DNA of 64,000 bases from Sorex araneus (Eukaryota; Chordata; Mammalia; Eulipotyphla; Soricidae). Under the pieces are notes generated by a model, which searched no databases, was not told where the DNA came from, and saw nothing but the letters and a program-made list of their open reading frames with translations. The position numbers and the translations under genes are program-made. Positions 55,582-64,000 of the stretch are shown one piece after another. Each line of letters begins with the position of its first letter. The stretch's first letter is position 1. Location of the stretch: NCBI RefSeq assembly GCF_027595985.1, contig NC_073313.1, positions 110,354,552-110,418,551 of the forward strand, given 5' to 3'.

Positions 55582-55762
55582 TGTCCCTCTCAGAGAACCC
55601 ATCAAGCTAGCGAGATTATCCCACCCACAGGTCAGAGCCTGTCAAGCTCCCCATGGTGTATTCTATATGCCAAAAACAGTAACAACAAGTCTCACATTCG
55701 AGACATTATTGGTGCCCGCGTGAGCAAACCTATGAACAACGGGATGACAGTGCTACAGTAGT
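55582..55762 (+). mobile_element. RTE-tailed SINE lacking its tRNA head
   Basis: Begins TGTCCCTCTCAGAGAACCCA, then GTCAGAGCCTGTCAAGCTCC, TCTATATGCCAAAAACAGTA, ACAAGTCTCACATTCGAGAC, GAACAACGGGATGACAGTGC. The start lies just inside the body, so the tRNA-like part is 5'-truncated. Confidence 0.88.
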
Positions 55763-55763
55763 T

Positions 55764-56509
55764 TCCTATTGTATTCTAGAAGGATGGTCCCTGCCCGGTC
55801 ACATGTTTTCAGTCCTCTGAATATGCTAATGTAAATTTGTTTTTTCTAGGGGATAGTTTGGCCTAGGGGATTTTGTCACGGGATTATTTCCAACAGTAGG
55901 GGTTCACCTTTTTCTCAGTACTTAGTTTCACAAAATAATGTGAATAAAAATTTTAGTTCTATGGATAAATGGTTGGTAAGTAGAAAACTTTATTTGGGCA
56001 GATTAAGAGTGTTTATTGCTAGTTCTGGATTGTCATATAACACCATAAATCTTTGCTATCCTTATTGAAACTCTTAAGTCAGAGTTGCCCAAAATATGAA
56101 CAGAGAAAATGACTGAAAATAGGATTGAAAAGTCAGGATGTACATGTAGCATAATTTGAATAACCCAGAATTAAAACTTTTAAATGCTTCCTGACTAAAT
56201 GAAATTAGAATTAATGTTAGGACAAGATTTTTTCTTGAAAAGCAAATATGCCTGGACTATGAGATGATAAGCAGGCCTTCTGTTCCTGTGATTTTTAGAT
56301 TCACCTCAGACCTATGGACAATCACTTAATCATGAAATATCAATTTTTACTCCAGTATTTGAGAATGAAGAATTTAAATAATTGTCAGATATTTAAAGAA
56401 TTATTTATATATTGAAGCAAGCAGTATAATCTATTATCTAGTTAAGGTTGCCATTGACCAGGTGGCTTAAACAATAAAAATTTATTTCTCAAAGATCTGT
56501 AGTTTGGGG
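55764..56509. other. Unannotated stretch with an ancient repeat motif
   Basis: Near 56450-56505, GGTGGCTTAAACAATAAAAATTTATTTCTCA resembles a common old mammalian repeat phrase ('gggtggcttaaaacaacagaaatttattctctc'); family not fixed. Confidence 0.4.
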
Positions 56510-56722
56510 AGTCCAAAACCAGAGTGCCCGAAAACAGATGATTGGCTAAAGAAACTCTGGTATATTTACACAATGGAATACTATGTAGCTGTCAGGAAAC
56601 ATGAAGTCATGAAATTTGCATACAAGTGGATCAACATGGAAAGTATCATGTTGAGTGAAATGAGTCAGAAAGAAAGAGACAGACATAGAAAGATTGCACT
56701 CATCTGTGGAATATAATGTAAC
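56510..56722 (+). mobile_element. L1 ORF2 3' terminal fragment
   Basis: Encodes [20 protein letters not shown] and [20 protein letters not shown] up to the usual C-terminal codons, then stops without 3' UTR or A-tail. It abuts the composite at 56735-57060. Confidence 0.9.
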
Positions 56723-56734
56723 TGAGAAGTACAA

Positions 56735-57060
56735 GTTGGCAACGATGCAACTTCTGGCAGATATCTCTCTGGACTTATTTACTAAAATACTAAATTACAG
56801 AAACCCAAAACTGAGAGGCCGCTAAGTGTGGTCACTCCACCTCATACTTCTTCATCCTCAGCAATGGAAAACAAAATATCTAACGCTTCCTTTTCAGCAG
56901 GTCTGACTTTAGGGGAGAGACTCTCCAAACAATAATAGTGAGTTTTGTTGAAATATTGTATACAATCAAAGTGAAAGTAAAGTGAAATTTATTAGTTACA
57001 CAGGCGGGGGGGGGGGGGCTTAGGGTGGGGAGGCTAGGGGCGTGGGAGGGTTTGGGTTGT
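56735..57060 (+). mobile_element. L1-tailed composite, middle part
   Basis: CAACTTCTGGCAGATATCTCTCTGG, TTCAGCAGGTCTGACTT, AATAATAGTGAGTTTTGTTG, AAAGTGAAATTTATTAGTTA align in order with 9130-9380. A 14-G run (about 57005-57018) follows; the L1 terminal block is missing. Confidence 0.85.
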
Positions 57061-57074
57061 TTCCCTTATTTTAT

Positions 57075-57390
57075 TGTCTCACTGTGAAATACAGTTACAA
57101 AGTTGTTCATGATTAGTTTCAGTAATACAATTCTACAACACCCATCTCTTCATCAGTGTACATTTCTCACCACCAATGTCCCCAGTTACTTCCTTTTTAG
57201 GCATTGTGATTTGCAATAGAGATACTAAAAGGTTCACGTGCATATCATTTCACCTCCTTTCAACACTCAGTTCTTATCACGAGTGATCATTTCCAATAAT
57301 CATTGTCATTTTGGTATCTTCTCTGCCTTATCCTAACTGCACTCCCCCTGCCACTTGTGGCAAGCTTCCAACCAGGGACCAGTCCTCCTG
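57075..57390 (-). mobile_element. Older L1 3' end
   Basis: TCTCACTGTGAAATACAGTT, CATTTCTCACCACCAATGTC, TTAGGCATTGTGATTTGCAATAG, CAACCAGGGACCAGTCCTCCTGG: same older subtype as 8310-8795, without the CT expansion. Confidence 0.8.
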
Positions 57391-58180
57391 GCCTTGATTC
57401 TACTGTCAGAATGGTTTCTTTAATAAATGCTATAGAGAAAACTGAGAATCACATGCAAAAAAACCACAAAACAATATAACATAATAATACCATCACTGTA
57501 TCACTGTCATCACTGTCATCCTGTTGCTTGAGCAGGCACCAGTAACGTCTCCATTGTGAGACTTGTTGTTACTATTTTTGGCATATTGAATATGCCACGG
57601 GTAGCTTGCCGGGCTCTGCTGTGTGAGCGAGATACTCTTGGTAGCTTGTAGGGTTCTCCAAGAGGGGCGGAGGAATCGAACCCGGGTCGGCCATATGCAA
57701 GGCTTACTGCAGTGCTATTACTCCCGCCCAGTAATACCATATATACAAAAATACATTCAAAATGGAATAAAGGCTTGTATATAATGCCTGAAACTATAAA
57801 ATGCATATAAAACCTAAGCGATAAGCTCCTGGAATTTGACTTAAAAGATGCATTTGGATAGACACCTGCAATGAAAATTTAAAAAATAAATGATGCTGCA
57901 TTAAGTTAAAGAACTTTACATATCAAAAGAAATTAACACTAAAGCAAATATGCAGCCTATTAATTGGGAGAATGTTTGAAAATAACATATGCAATAAGAG
58001 GTTCATGTTTACATATATAAGGAATTCACACAGCTCAACACAACTAAACATGCAAAAATAGGTGAAAAGTGTGAACATCTTCAAACTCAAAAAGACATAT
58101 AGATTAACCACATTTTAAAAATTCTTCAGTTAAAAATATACCATTAGGAAAATGCAAAATCAAAACTATAATGAGATTGT
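57391..58180 (+). mobile_element. Ancient L1 ORF2 remnant, split by a SINE
   Basis: TCAGAATGGTTTCTTTAATAAATGC and GAGAAAACTGAGAATCACATGCAAAA (left), then GGAATTTGACTTAAAAGATG, AACTTTACATATCAAAAGAA, GGAAAATGCAAAATCAAAAC (right) read as one old L1 ORF2 on plus. The RTE-tailed SINE at 57494-57731 lies inside. Confidence 0.65.
57494..57731 (-). mobile_element. RTE-tailed SINE, full length, with 9-bp TSD
   Basis: On +: tail CACTGTATCACTGTCATCAC, CAGGCACCAGTAACGTCTCC, TTTTTGGCATATTGAATATG, GTAGCTTGCCGGGCTCTGCT, GGAATCGAACCCGGGTCGGC. The tail is a 3-unit CACTGTCAT-type repeat. TAATACCAT flanks at 57485-57493 and 57732-57740. A short TSD fits RTE-type integration. Confidence 0.93.
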
Positions 58181-58184
58181 TTTG

Positions 58185-58277
58185 TGTATAGGCCATTCTC
58201 AGTTTTCTCTATATCATTTATTAAAGAAACCGTTCTGACAGTAGAATTCTTACACATGTGTAAGAATGGCCTATACA
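58185..58277. repeat. Inverted repeat with internal palindrome
   Basis: Arms TGTATAGGCCATTCT (58185-58199) and AGAATGGCCTATACA (58263-58277) are perfect complements. A 22-bp perfect palindrome (ATTCTTACACA and its complement) lies at 58246-58267 and overlaps the right arm. 58196-58250 is also a reversed copy of 57392-57452. A cruciform or hairpin could form on either fold. Confidence 0.95.
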
Positions 58278-58285
58278 TAAAATAT

Positions 58286-58452
58286 GGAGGTGCCAGAGAT
58301 ATAGTGCTTCAGGCAGGGTACTTGCCTTGCTCGCAGACAGCTAAGTTCAATTTTTGGGACACTATGCGGTCCCACTAGTACTGCAAGAAGTGATCCTTTA
58401 GTGCATAGTCAGGAGTAAGTCCTGATCACCACCAGGTATAGCTGAATAAAAA
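58286..58452 (+). mobile_element. Old tRNA-headed SINE, A-tailed type
   Basis: GTGCCAGAGATATAGTGCTT, GGGTACTTGCCTTGCTCGCA, GCAAGAAGTGATCCTTTAGTG, ACCACCAGGTATAGCTGAAT and an A-rich end. Confidence 0.75.
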
Positions 58453-58539
58453 CTTGGAAAAAACATTTTTCCAAGGACGTGGAGAAAATGAACTGTGGTG
58501 TCTGTTGACGTGTAAATTGAAGTAATCTGTATGGAAATT

Positions 58540-58708
58540 CCAGACTTGAGTTGGAGTGGGGTGGGGAGGTGGCAGGAAGGATACTGGGGACATTGGTACT
58601 TGTAATTGTACACTAGTAGAGGGATGGGTGTTAGAACATTGCATGACTGAAACCCTATTATGAACAGCTTTGTAACTGTGTCTCTCATGGTGAATCAATT
58701 AAAAAATG
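58540..58708 (+). mobile_element. L1-type 3' end
   Basis: GGATACTGGGGACATTGGTA, AGGGATGGGTGTTAGAACAT, ATGACTGAAACCCTATTATG, GCTTTGTAACTGTGTCTCTC and TTAAAAAATG tail. Confidence 0.85.
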
Positions 58709-58739
58709 TTTCAAATCACAAAAATAGCAATAAAAGCTC

Positions 58740-59270
58740 CATTTGATCTAACAATAAAATAAGCATTCATCTGAAAGATATAAAAGTACAAATTTAAAAA
58801 GATATTTGCATTGTTATATTCTTAGTAGTAGTTTCGCAGTATCTGAAACAAAGAATCAAATACCCACCTATTAATATATAAAGAAACCGTGATACAGATA
58901 CTCAGTGGTAAACTACTCTGTTGCTCCACTTGGGACAAAATGCATGGAACTTGATGAAATTATGCTAAGTCAAACAAGGAAGTGGAAAACAATTATTAAA
59001 AAATAGCTTTAGCGATGTGTGGAATATAAATTACTAAAACAAATGAACTGACAATACACAAAAATAACCAGATTCTGTGAAAAAATTTTGTGATTTTTCT
59101 GAATGAGGTCCAAAGTATATTAGGGACATGAGTAGAGGGAATAATTTTTGATTATACTAATGGCAACAGAACTTTGGGATTAGTTGTGGAGAGGTTTATA
59201 TACATACTCCTGAAATGTTGCAAAATTAAAAATTAATGGTAAATCAATAAAAAAATTCATGCACAGAATA
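58740..59270 (+). mobile_element. Ancient L1 3' region
   Basis: GCGATGTGTGGAATATAAAT, GAACTTGATGAAATTATGCTAAGTCAAACAAGG and GGTAAATCAATAAAAAAATT follow an old L1 ORF2 end and 3' UTR on plus. Confidence 0.6.
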
Positions 59271-59804
59271 AAATAATTTGAACTACACTTGCCTATAGAG
59301 TCCTCTTTTCCCTTTTACTTGAAGTAAAGTTTAAGAAACAATGCAGGAATGCTCAAGTTGCCCTAATGTGAATGGTGCCACTTAGGGTTGTGCCATAAAC
59401 TCTGTGAAGCTGTTGTGGTTTATATCTAGATGTGAATGAAAAATATGAAATAAAAATTTAATTACATGAACTCAAAATAAGTGTGATAAGTTTGAGAGTA
59501 GAAAGGCACCAAGGGGAAACAGGGAAGGACTGCTCTATGGTTCCTTATGATTTTTTCACTCAATTTCTTCATGGTGTAAAGTAAACTGCCTTACAGCATG
59601 GTAGCATGCATAAGGCAGCACAAAATGGTAGCAGTACTTCTAAGATGATCCTTACGTAATTTCTGGGAAAATAGGTCAATTAAATTTTGTTTTCTGTATG
59701 ATAAAGTCAGAGGCTAGAAGTGAAGTGGGAGAGGTCTATTGAAACAAGAAGTCCAATTCAATAGCATTATTTAAACTTTACCAAAAATGCATGTAAACAA
59801 ACTC
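59271..59804. other. Unannotated stretch
   Basis: Nothing recognised. Confidence 0.5.
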
Positions 59805-60333
59805 ACTGAGAAGGAAGGAAGGAAGGAAGGAAGGAAGGAAGGAAGGAAGGAAGGAAGGAAGGAAGGAAGGAAGGAAGGAAGGAAGGAATGGAGGGAGGGA
59901 GGGAGGGAGGGAGGGAGGGAGGGAGGAAGGGAGGGAGGGAGAGAGGGAGGGAGGGAGGGAGGAAGGGAGGGAGGGAGAGATGGAGGGAGGAAGGAAGGAA
60001 GGAAGGAAGGAAGGAAGGAAGGAAGGAAGGAAGGAAGGAAGGAAGGAAGAGGAAGGAAATTAGAGAGGAAGGAAGGAAGGAAGGAAGGAAGGAAGGAAGG
60101 AAGGAAGGAAGGAAGGAAGGAAGGAAGGAAGGAAGGAAGGAAGGAAGGAAGGAAGGAAAGGAGGGAGGGAGGAAGGAAGGAAGAGGAAGGAAATTAGAGA
60201 GGAAGGAAGGAAGGAAGGAGGGAAGGAAGGAAGGAAGGAAGGAAGGAAGGAAGGAAGGAAGGAAGGAAGGAAGGAAGGAAGGAAGGAAGGAAGGAAGGAA
60301 GGAAGGAAGGAAGGAAGGAAGGAAGGAAGGAAG
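59805..60333 (+). repeat. GGAA/GGGA polypurine microsatellite array (~530 bp)
   Basis: All-purine on + except two short T-containing breaks. Blocks: (GGAA)n, (GGGA)n around 59888-59993, (GGAA)n again. The interruption AAGAGGAAGGAAATTAGAG occurs at 60047 and again at 60181, 134 bp apart, so part of the array was duplicated as a unit. The long KEGR/SFLP translations are artefacts. Confidence 0.98.
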
Positions 60334-60920
60334 AGAGGTAGGGACGAAGGGAGTGGGCAGGGAGGGAGGCATTGAGGAGGGAGGAGAAATGTTAGAAGGT
60401 AGGTCTCAAAGACTTTTTGACCTAGTCATTTCCTCAAGAAGCACTGAATGAACAGTATTAAAGGAGACACAGAAGAGGAGTTTGGTCCCTTTATGGAAGC
60501 TCACTTTTACCCTGAGAAGTTGAAGGTGTTCCAAATTTTACCAAAGAAATCGCCTTAAAGTCAGAACTAGTAACCTCCCTCACTCCACCCCCACCTGTAC
60601 TCTCCAGAAAACTGAAAGTAAAGTCTAATGCCAGCATCAAGTAGAACACATATTTTAAATCTCCTTTCTTCTCAAAATTTTGTGAATCTGACATTCTATT
60701 ATTTCATTTTAATTTCATTCCCCTTTAGCCTCCTACTCCCATTTCCATTTCTTTCTCTAATGCCCCAACATATGCAACCATGTTTTAGTGTTATGTGGTA
60801 TCTTTTTATTCAAATAGGTTATAAATATATTGTTTTACATGCATGCATTTTAATTTATGTAAATTATGTTTTTTATGTATTTTGAATTTTTACATTTCTG
60901 CTCAGAATTGTTTACATAAG
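60334..60920. other. Unannotated stretch
   Basis: Nothing recognised. Confidence 0.5.
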
Positions 60921-60924
60921 AGTA

Positions 60925-61335
60925 ATTCATGCTTTTTTGTACGTCTACTCTGATGATATTCACTGGGCATCCACTGCAGCTTATATATCCACCATACCTT
61001 TTCCTGTCCACCTTCTCAGGGCTGAACACCCTGATAGCTGCCAACTCGCAGCAAAAGCTGCTCGGAAAACCGAGCAGTGAGACAGAGAAAATCTTTGCAC
61101 ATGTCCCCGTATGAGCCCATGTAAAAATTATTTGAAAGATATACCAGGAAAATAACTGCTGGGCTATAGATGTGTTTTCTTCATTAGAAATTGTGCCAGA
61201 TTGCTCACCAGAATGGCTGCACCAGCTTTGACTCCCACCAGCAGTGAAGGATAATTTGTTCCTATTTTCCCTCATCCTTTCAACCCTTAGCAATATCCAA
61301 ATCTCTGATTTTTGCAACCCTAAAGGTTTCAAGAT
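60925..61335 (-). mobile_element. Ancient L1 remnant
   Basis: CAGATTGCTCACCAGAATGG, CTGCACCAGCTTTGACTCCC, ACCAGCAGTGAAGGATAATTTGTTCCTATTTTCCCTCA (in pieces) read in reverse complement as an old L1 ORF2 C-terminal part. Confidence 0.65.
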
Positions 61336-61428
61336 AGCCCAATAAATATTTTCATTTTCATGTACCTGATTATGAATAATATATGTTACATATTAAGTAA
61401 CAAACTTATAGTAAAGTTGATGCATTAA

Positions 61429-61539
61429 GAATAAAGAATGTTAAGTTAATACTGTTGATTTAGGAGAATAAATAATGTTAAGTTAATACTGTTGATTTAG
61501 GAGAATAAATAATGTTAAGTTAATATTGTTGATTTAGGA
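61429..61539. repeat. 37-bp tandem repeat, three copies
   Basis: Unit begins GAATAAA(G/T)AATGTTAAGTTAA and ends GATTTAGGA. Three copies at 61429, 61466 and 61503 with one or two changes each. Confidence 0.97.
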
Positions 61540-62084
61540 AACTTTCATCCACCTTGTGCTCCCTACATTACTCATATGCCTACCTTCTAAGGAAGTATAA
61601 GTAAAGCTATGTGGTCTCAGCAATGTTGCTTTCTTTCTCAGAATTTCTATTTTCTGATCTATAAATTAAGGTTTTACTAGATAATATAACAGAATTCCAT
61701 CAGGGTCTAATATTTTGTGATTTAAAATTCCTATTATTTTGAACCTTAAAGCATTCCACTACCCTATCTCTACTAAAACTTCCCTTGATGAACCCCCCAC
61801 ACAAAAACATCCCTTAGATTCAATTTTTTCATTTTATCACAAATTTCTCGACTAACAGTCCATATATTTCCCTCCCACTTTGCCCAAACAGGGTAAATAA
61901 AAGCTTCTTTACACTCTCTTTCTAACATGTGAGCAGAATGAAGCCAATTTGTTCCTGCTGTTCTTCAGTCTCTTGCTCAAATTACAGACCTATCAAACTT
62001 GCTGTCCCCAGCAAGAACAAGAAGAAGATGAAAAGGCAGGCTTGAGCTCAGCAGCATGCCTCTAAATATGAAATAAAAATGAAG
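61540..62084. other. Unannotated stretch
   Basis: Nothing recognised. Confidence 0.5.
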
Positions 62085-62540
62085 CTAATAACATATTGTA
62101 ATCTGACAGTCACTCGTCATTTCTGACACCAAATGAACATTATTTATGGTCCAATTTTTCAGGGGGTGTGGAAAAGCAAGTAAATTATAAACCTTTCCTG
62201 ATTCAACTCTTATATAAAAATAAACATTAGACAAAGTACTTAAATAAACGAGTAATAATGTATCAGGTTGAATCATATGAAATTGTAGTTATTGTAGGTA
62301 AAAACAAGTGAAAATCAGCAAGCTTATTTGATTGAATTTGTTATCAAAAGTTCCAAAATTTCATAGGGGAGCCATTGTTATTAATGACTTAATATTATCC
62401 TCATTGCTTTTCTAATTAGAAAACTGATATAGGATGATGCATGTTCTTTATTTGTAAATGGGCTTAACCAGAAGAATCTATTGATATTTTGAGTTGAATG
62501 ATTATAATGTAGAATTAAAATCATTCCTCCAGCTAACAAT
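62085..62540. other. Candidate conserved noncoding element (unproven)
   Basis: AT-rich but non-repetitive, with TCTAATTAGAAAAC, TTATTAATGACTTAAT and TTTATTTGTAAATGGGC-type words and no simple repeats. No ORF, no known repeat. Visual impression only. Confidence 0.25.
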
Positions 62541-62779
62541 TCATGATGTTCTCCTTTTTCTTGAGTAATTTGATTGACTTTACTACATGTTGCTCATTAT
62601 AACCATACTCTGTGGAAGGTTTTTTTGTGAATCAAATGTATTGATACTAGGCAAATGATTTTATAGGTATTCCAATATTTATTAGTTTGCTGCAAAGCAA
62701 GTAGAAAAGAAGATATGCTAAAATAGTCTACAATAGGAATAGAAGATTACATGTTTGCAATAGATTTTTTATGGCCTTG

Positions 62780-63660
62780 GTGTACAAAGCTGCTATACCT
62801 TCACCACCGCCAAAATGCCTAAGTGCCTCTTTCTCTTTTTTTATTTTATGCTTTGTAGTGCTATTACACCATGTCCAGCATCAGAGTACCATAATTCCTC
62901 AACCATATTCTAAAGTCCTTTCCATCCATGCTTTCTGCACTCTCAGACCATATCCCAGTTTCCATTGGAGATTTTACAGCCACTTGCTTTGTTTCTTTAT
63001 ATCCTGCCTATAAGCATGATCATCTCATATTTGTTTTTTTAATGACTCATTAATTTCCATCCAAGATGCAGTGAATTCTAAGATTTAATATTTTCTCGTA
63101 GCTGAATACTATACCACAATTTCTCCATCCATTCATTAGGAACTTGGGTTATATTTATAATTTGGCTACTGTAAATAATGTTACAATAACTACAGAGTAT
63201 GAATATATAATTTTGTATTAAAGTCTTTGTGTTGTTGCGGTAGATGCCCAGGTGTGGAATTGTAAGGCCATCGTGAGTTCTATTCACAATTCATTCAGAA
63301 GTCTCAAAACCATTTTCCATAGAGAGTGAATAAAGCAGCAATCACGCCATCAGTGAAGGAGCAATCTATTTGTGCAATATCTTCATCAGCACTTGTTTCC
63401 TAACTTTTATAAACCATTCTCATTAATTTGAGTTATTATCTTATTGTCATTTTAATTTTATTTCCTTTATAATCAATGATGATGAACATCTTTTTCATGT
63501 GCCTATTGCCATCTTGATGTCATTTCTGAGAAATTGTCTCGTTTCTAATTTTTATGGTATTGTTTTCTTGTTTTTGTTGTTGCTAAACTTGGAGAACACT
63601 TTATGTGTTTCATATATTTGCTCTTTATCTAATATGCATCACTACTATTAGATAACATTG
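62780..63660 (-). mobile_element. Ancient L1 remnant
   Basis: On +: TAGCTGAATACTATACCACAATTTCTCCATCCATTCATTAGG (in pieces), TTGGCTACTGTAAATAATGTTAC, GCACTTGTTTCCTAAC, CATCTTTTTCATGTGCCTATTGCCATCT read as the reverse complement of an old L1 ORF2 end. Confidence 0.7.
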
Positions 63661-63811
63661 TATAAAACATAGACCACCCTAAGGATCAAAAATATAAATC
63701 ACTAATGACTTACATAGAAAGGATACAAATTCAGTATTCAGAAATATGTGACATTTCTCTACAGAAATCATGATGAAAGGGATGAAAAGGAAATTAAAAA
63801 AAAAAAAAACC

Positions 63812-64000
63812 TTAATCTTTTCCGCTGTTGCACGAGCGCGATCCCGGAGGCAACTGAACTACTTTGGACACAAGTAGCTAGCAGAAATGCCTCCAGCCTG
63901 TGATCGGAGCCACTGGCCCATGCGGCGCCAGCGGGACAGGGTTTTTCTCTCTCAATCCTTCCTTATTGGGCACAGTGTGGTGATTGCCAGTTTCTAGAAC
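63812..64000 (+). mobile_element. GC-rich head of an L1-tailed composite (runs off the window)
   Basis: GCACGAGCGCGATCCCGGAG, GCTAGCAGAAATGCCTCCAG, CTGTGATCGGAGCCACTGGC, GCGGGACAGGGTTTTTCTCT match the head of 8856-9514 in order (there CAGAAATGCCTCTAGACTGTGA, GGTTTTTCCCTCTC). The tail lies beyond 64000. Confidence 0.8.

Noticed and set aside
59805-60333. CRISPR-like regular array
   Set aside because: The repeats are a 4-bp microsatellite without spacers, and the host is a mammal.
59787-60451. Long open frames of 136-189 codons on both strands
   Set aside because: They are translations of the GGAA/GGGA array; a 4-bp repeat without stops opens all frames.

Overview
This is nuclear DNA of a mammal, most likely a shrew (Soricidae, probably Sorex). 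The main clue is dozens of copies of a tRNA-headed SINE that I recognise from shrew genomes (head with a GGTTCGATTCC-type B box, body, GTGTGACCCAAAAAG-type 3' end, A-rich tail), together with a shrew-type L1. The host is an inference from repeat content, not from a gene. There is no intact host protein-coding gene, exon series, RNA gene or CpG-island promoter that I can support. The window reads as intergenic or deep intronic sequence, AT-rich and dominated by retrotransposons. Almost all the ORFs are chance frames, repeat translations or retrotransposon remnants.

Layout. 0-12 kb: L1 3' ends, a 5'-inverted L1 with a second L1 nested in it (2.5-4.0 kb), SINEs, a GC-headed/L1-tailed composite (8.9-9.5 kb) and a long RTE-tailed element (10.5-11.2 kb). 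12-27 kb: old L1/HAL1-like remnants, young L1 3' ends with clear target-site duplications (14.9, 16.8-17.8, 23.6-25.1, 25.3-26.5 and 26.6-26.8 kb), and many SINEs. 27-34 kb: mostly unannotatable sequence with SINEs, a MIR and an RPL23A processed pseudogene (32.4-33.0 kb). 34.2-36.0 kb: a nearly full-length TRA2A processed retrocopy. 36.5-37.9 kb: a diverged repeat pair about 1 kb apart. 38.1-44.5 kb: a nearly full-length L1 on the minus strand, broken by frameshifts and insertions. 45-52 kb: old L1, long RTE-tailed element, MIRs, SINEs, one possible conserved noncoding stretch. 52.4-55.0 kb: a 5'-truncated RTE-clade LINE on the minus strand, itself interrupted by an L1-tailed composite. 55-64 kb: L1 remnants, an RTE-tailed SINE, a hairpin-forming inverted repeat, a ~530-bp GGAA/GGGA polypurine array, a 37-bp tandem triplet, and the head of another composite at the right edge.

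How the parts work together. The most interesting signal is modular retroposon architecture. The 3' end of the RTE LINE (about 52448-52520, minus strand) is nearly the same as the 3' end of a tRNA-headed SINE (for example 22163-22373 and 57494-57731) and of a ~600-680-bp element (10490-11168, 46135-46745). All end in short simple repeats rather than poly(A). A second SINE family has a similar tRNA-like head but a different body and an A-rich tail, expected for L1 mobilisation. A further composite joins a GC-rich head to an L1 3' end. The window therefore shows non-autonomous elements that appear to have partitioned between two LINE machineries. Novelty relative to published repeat libraries cannot be judged from sequence alone.
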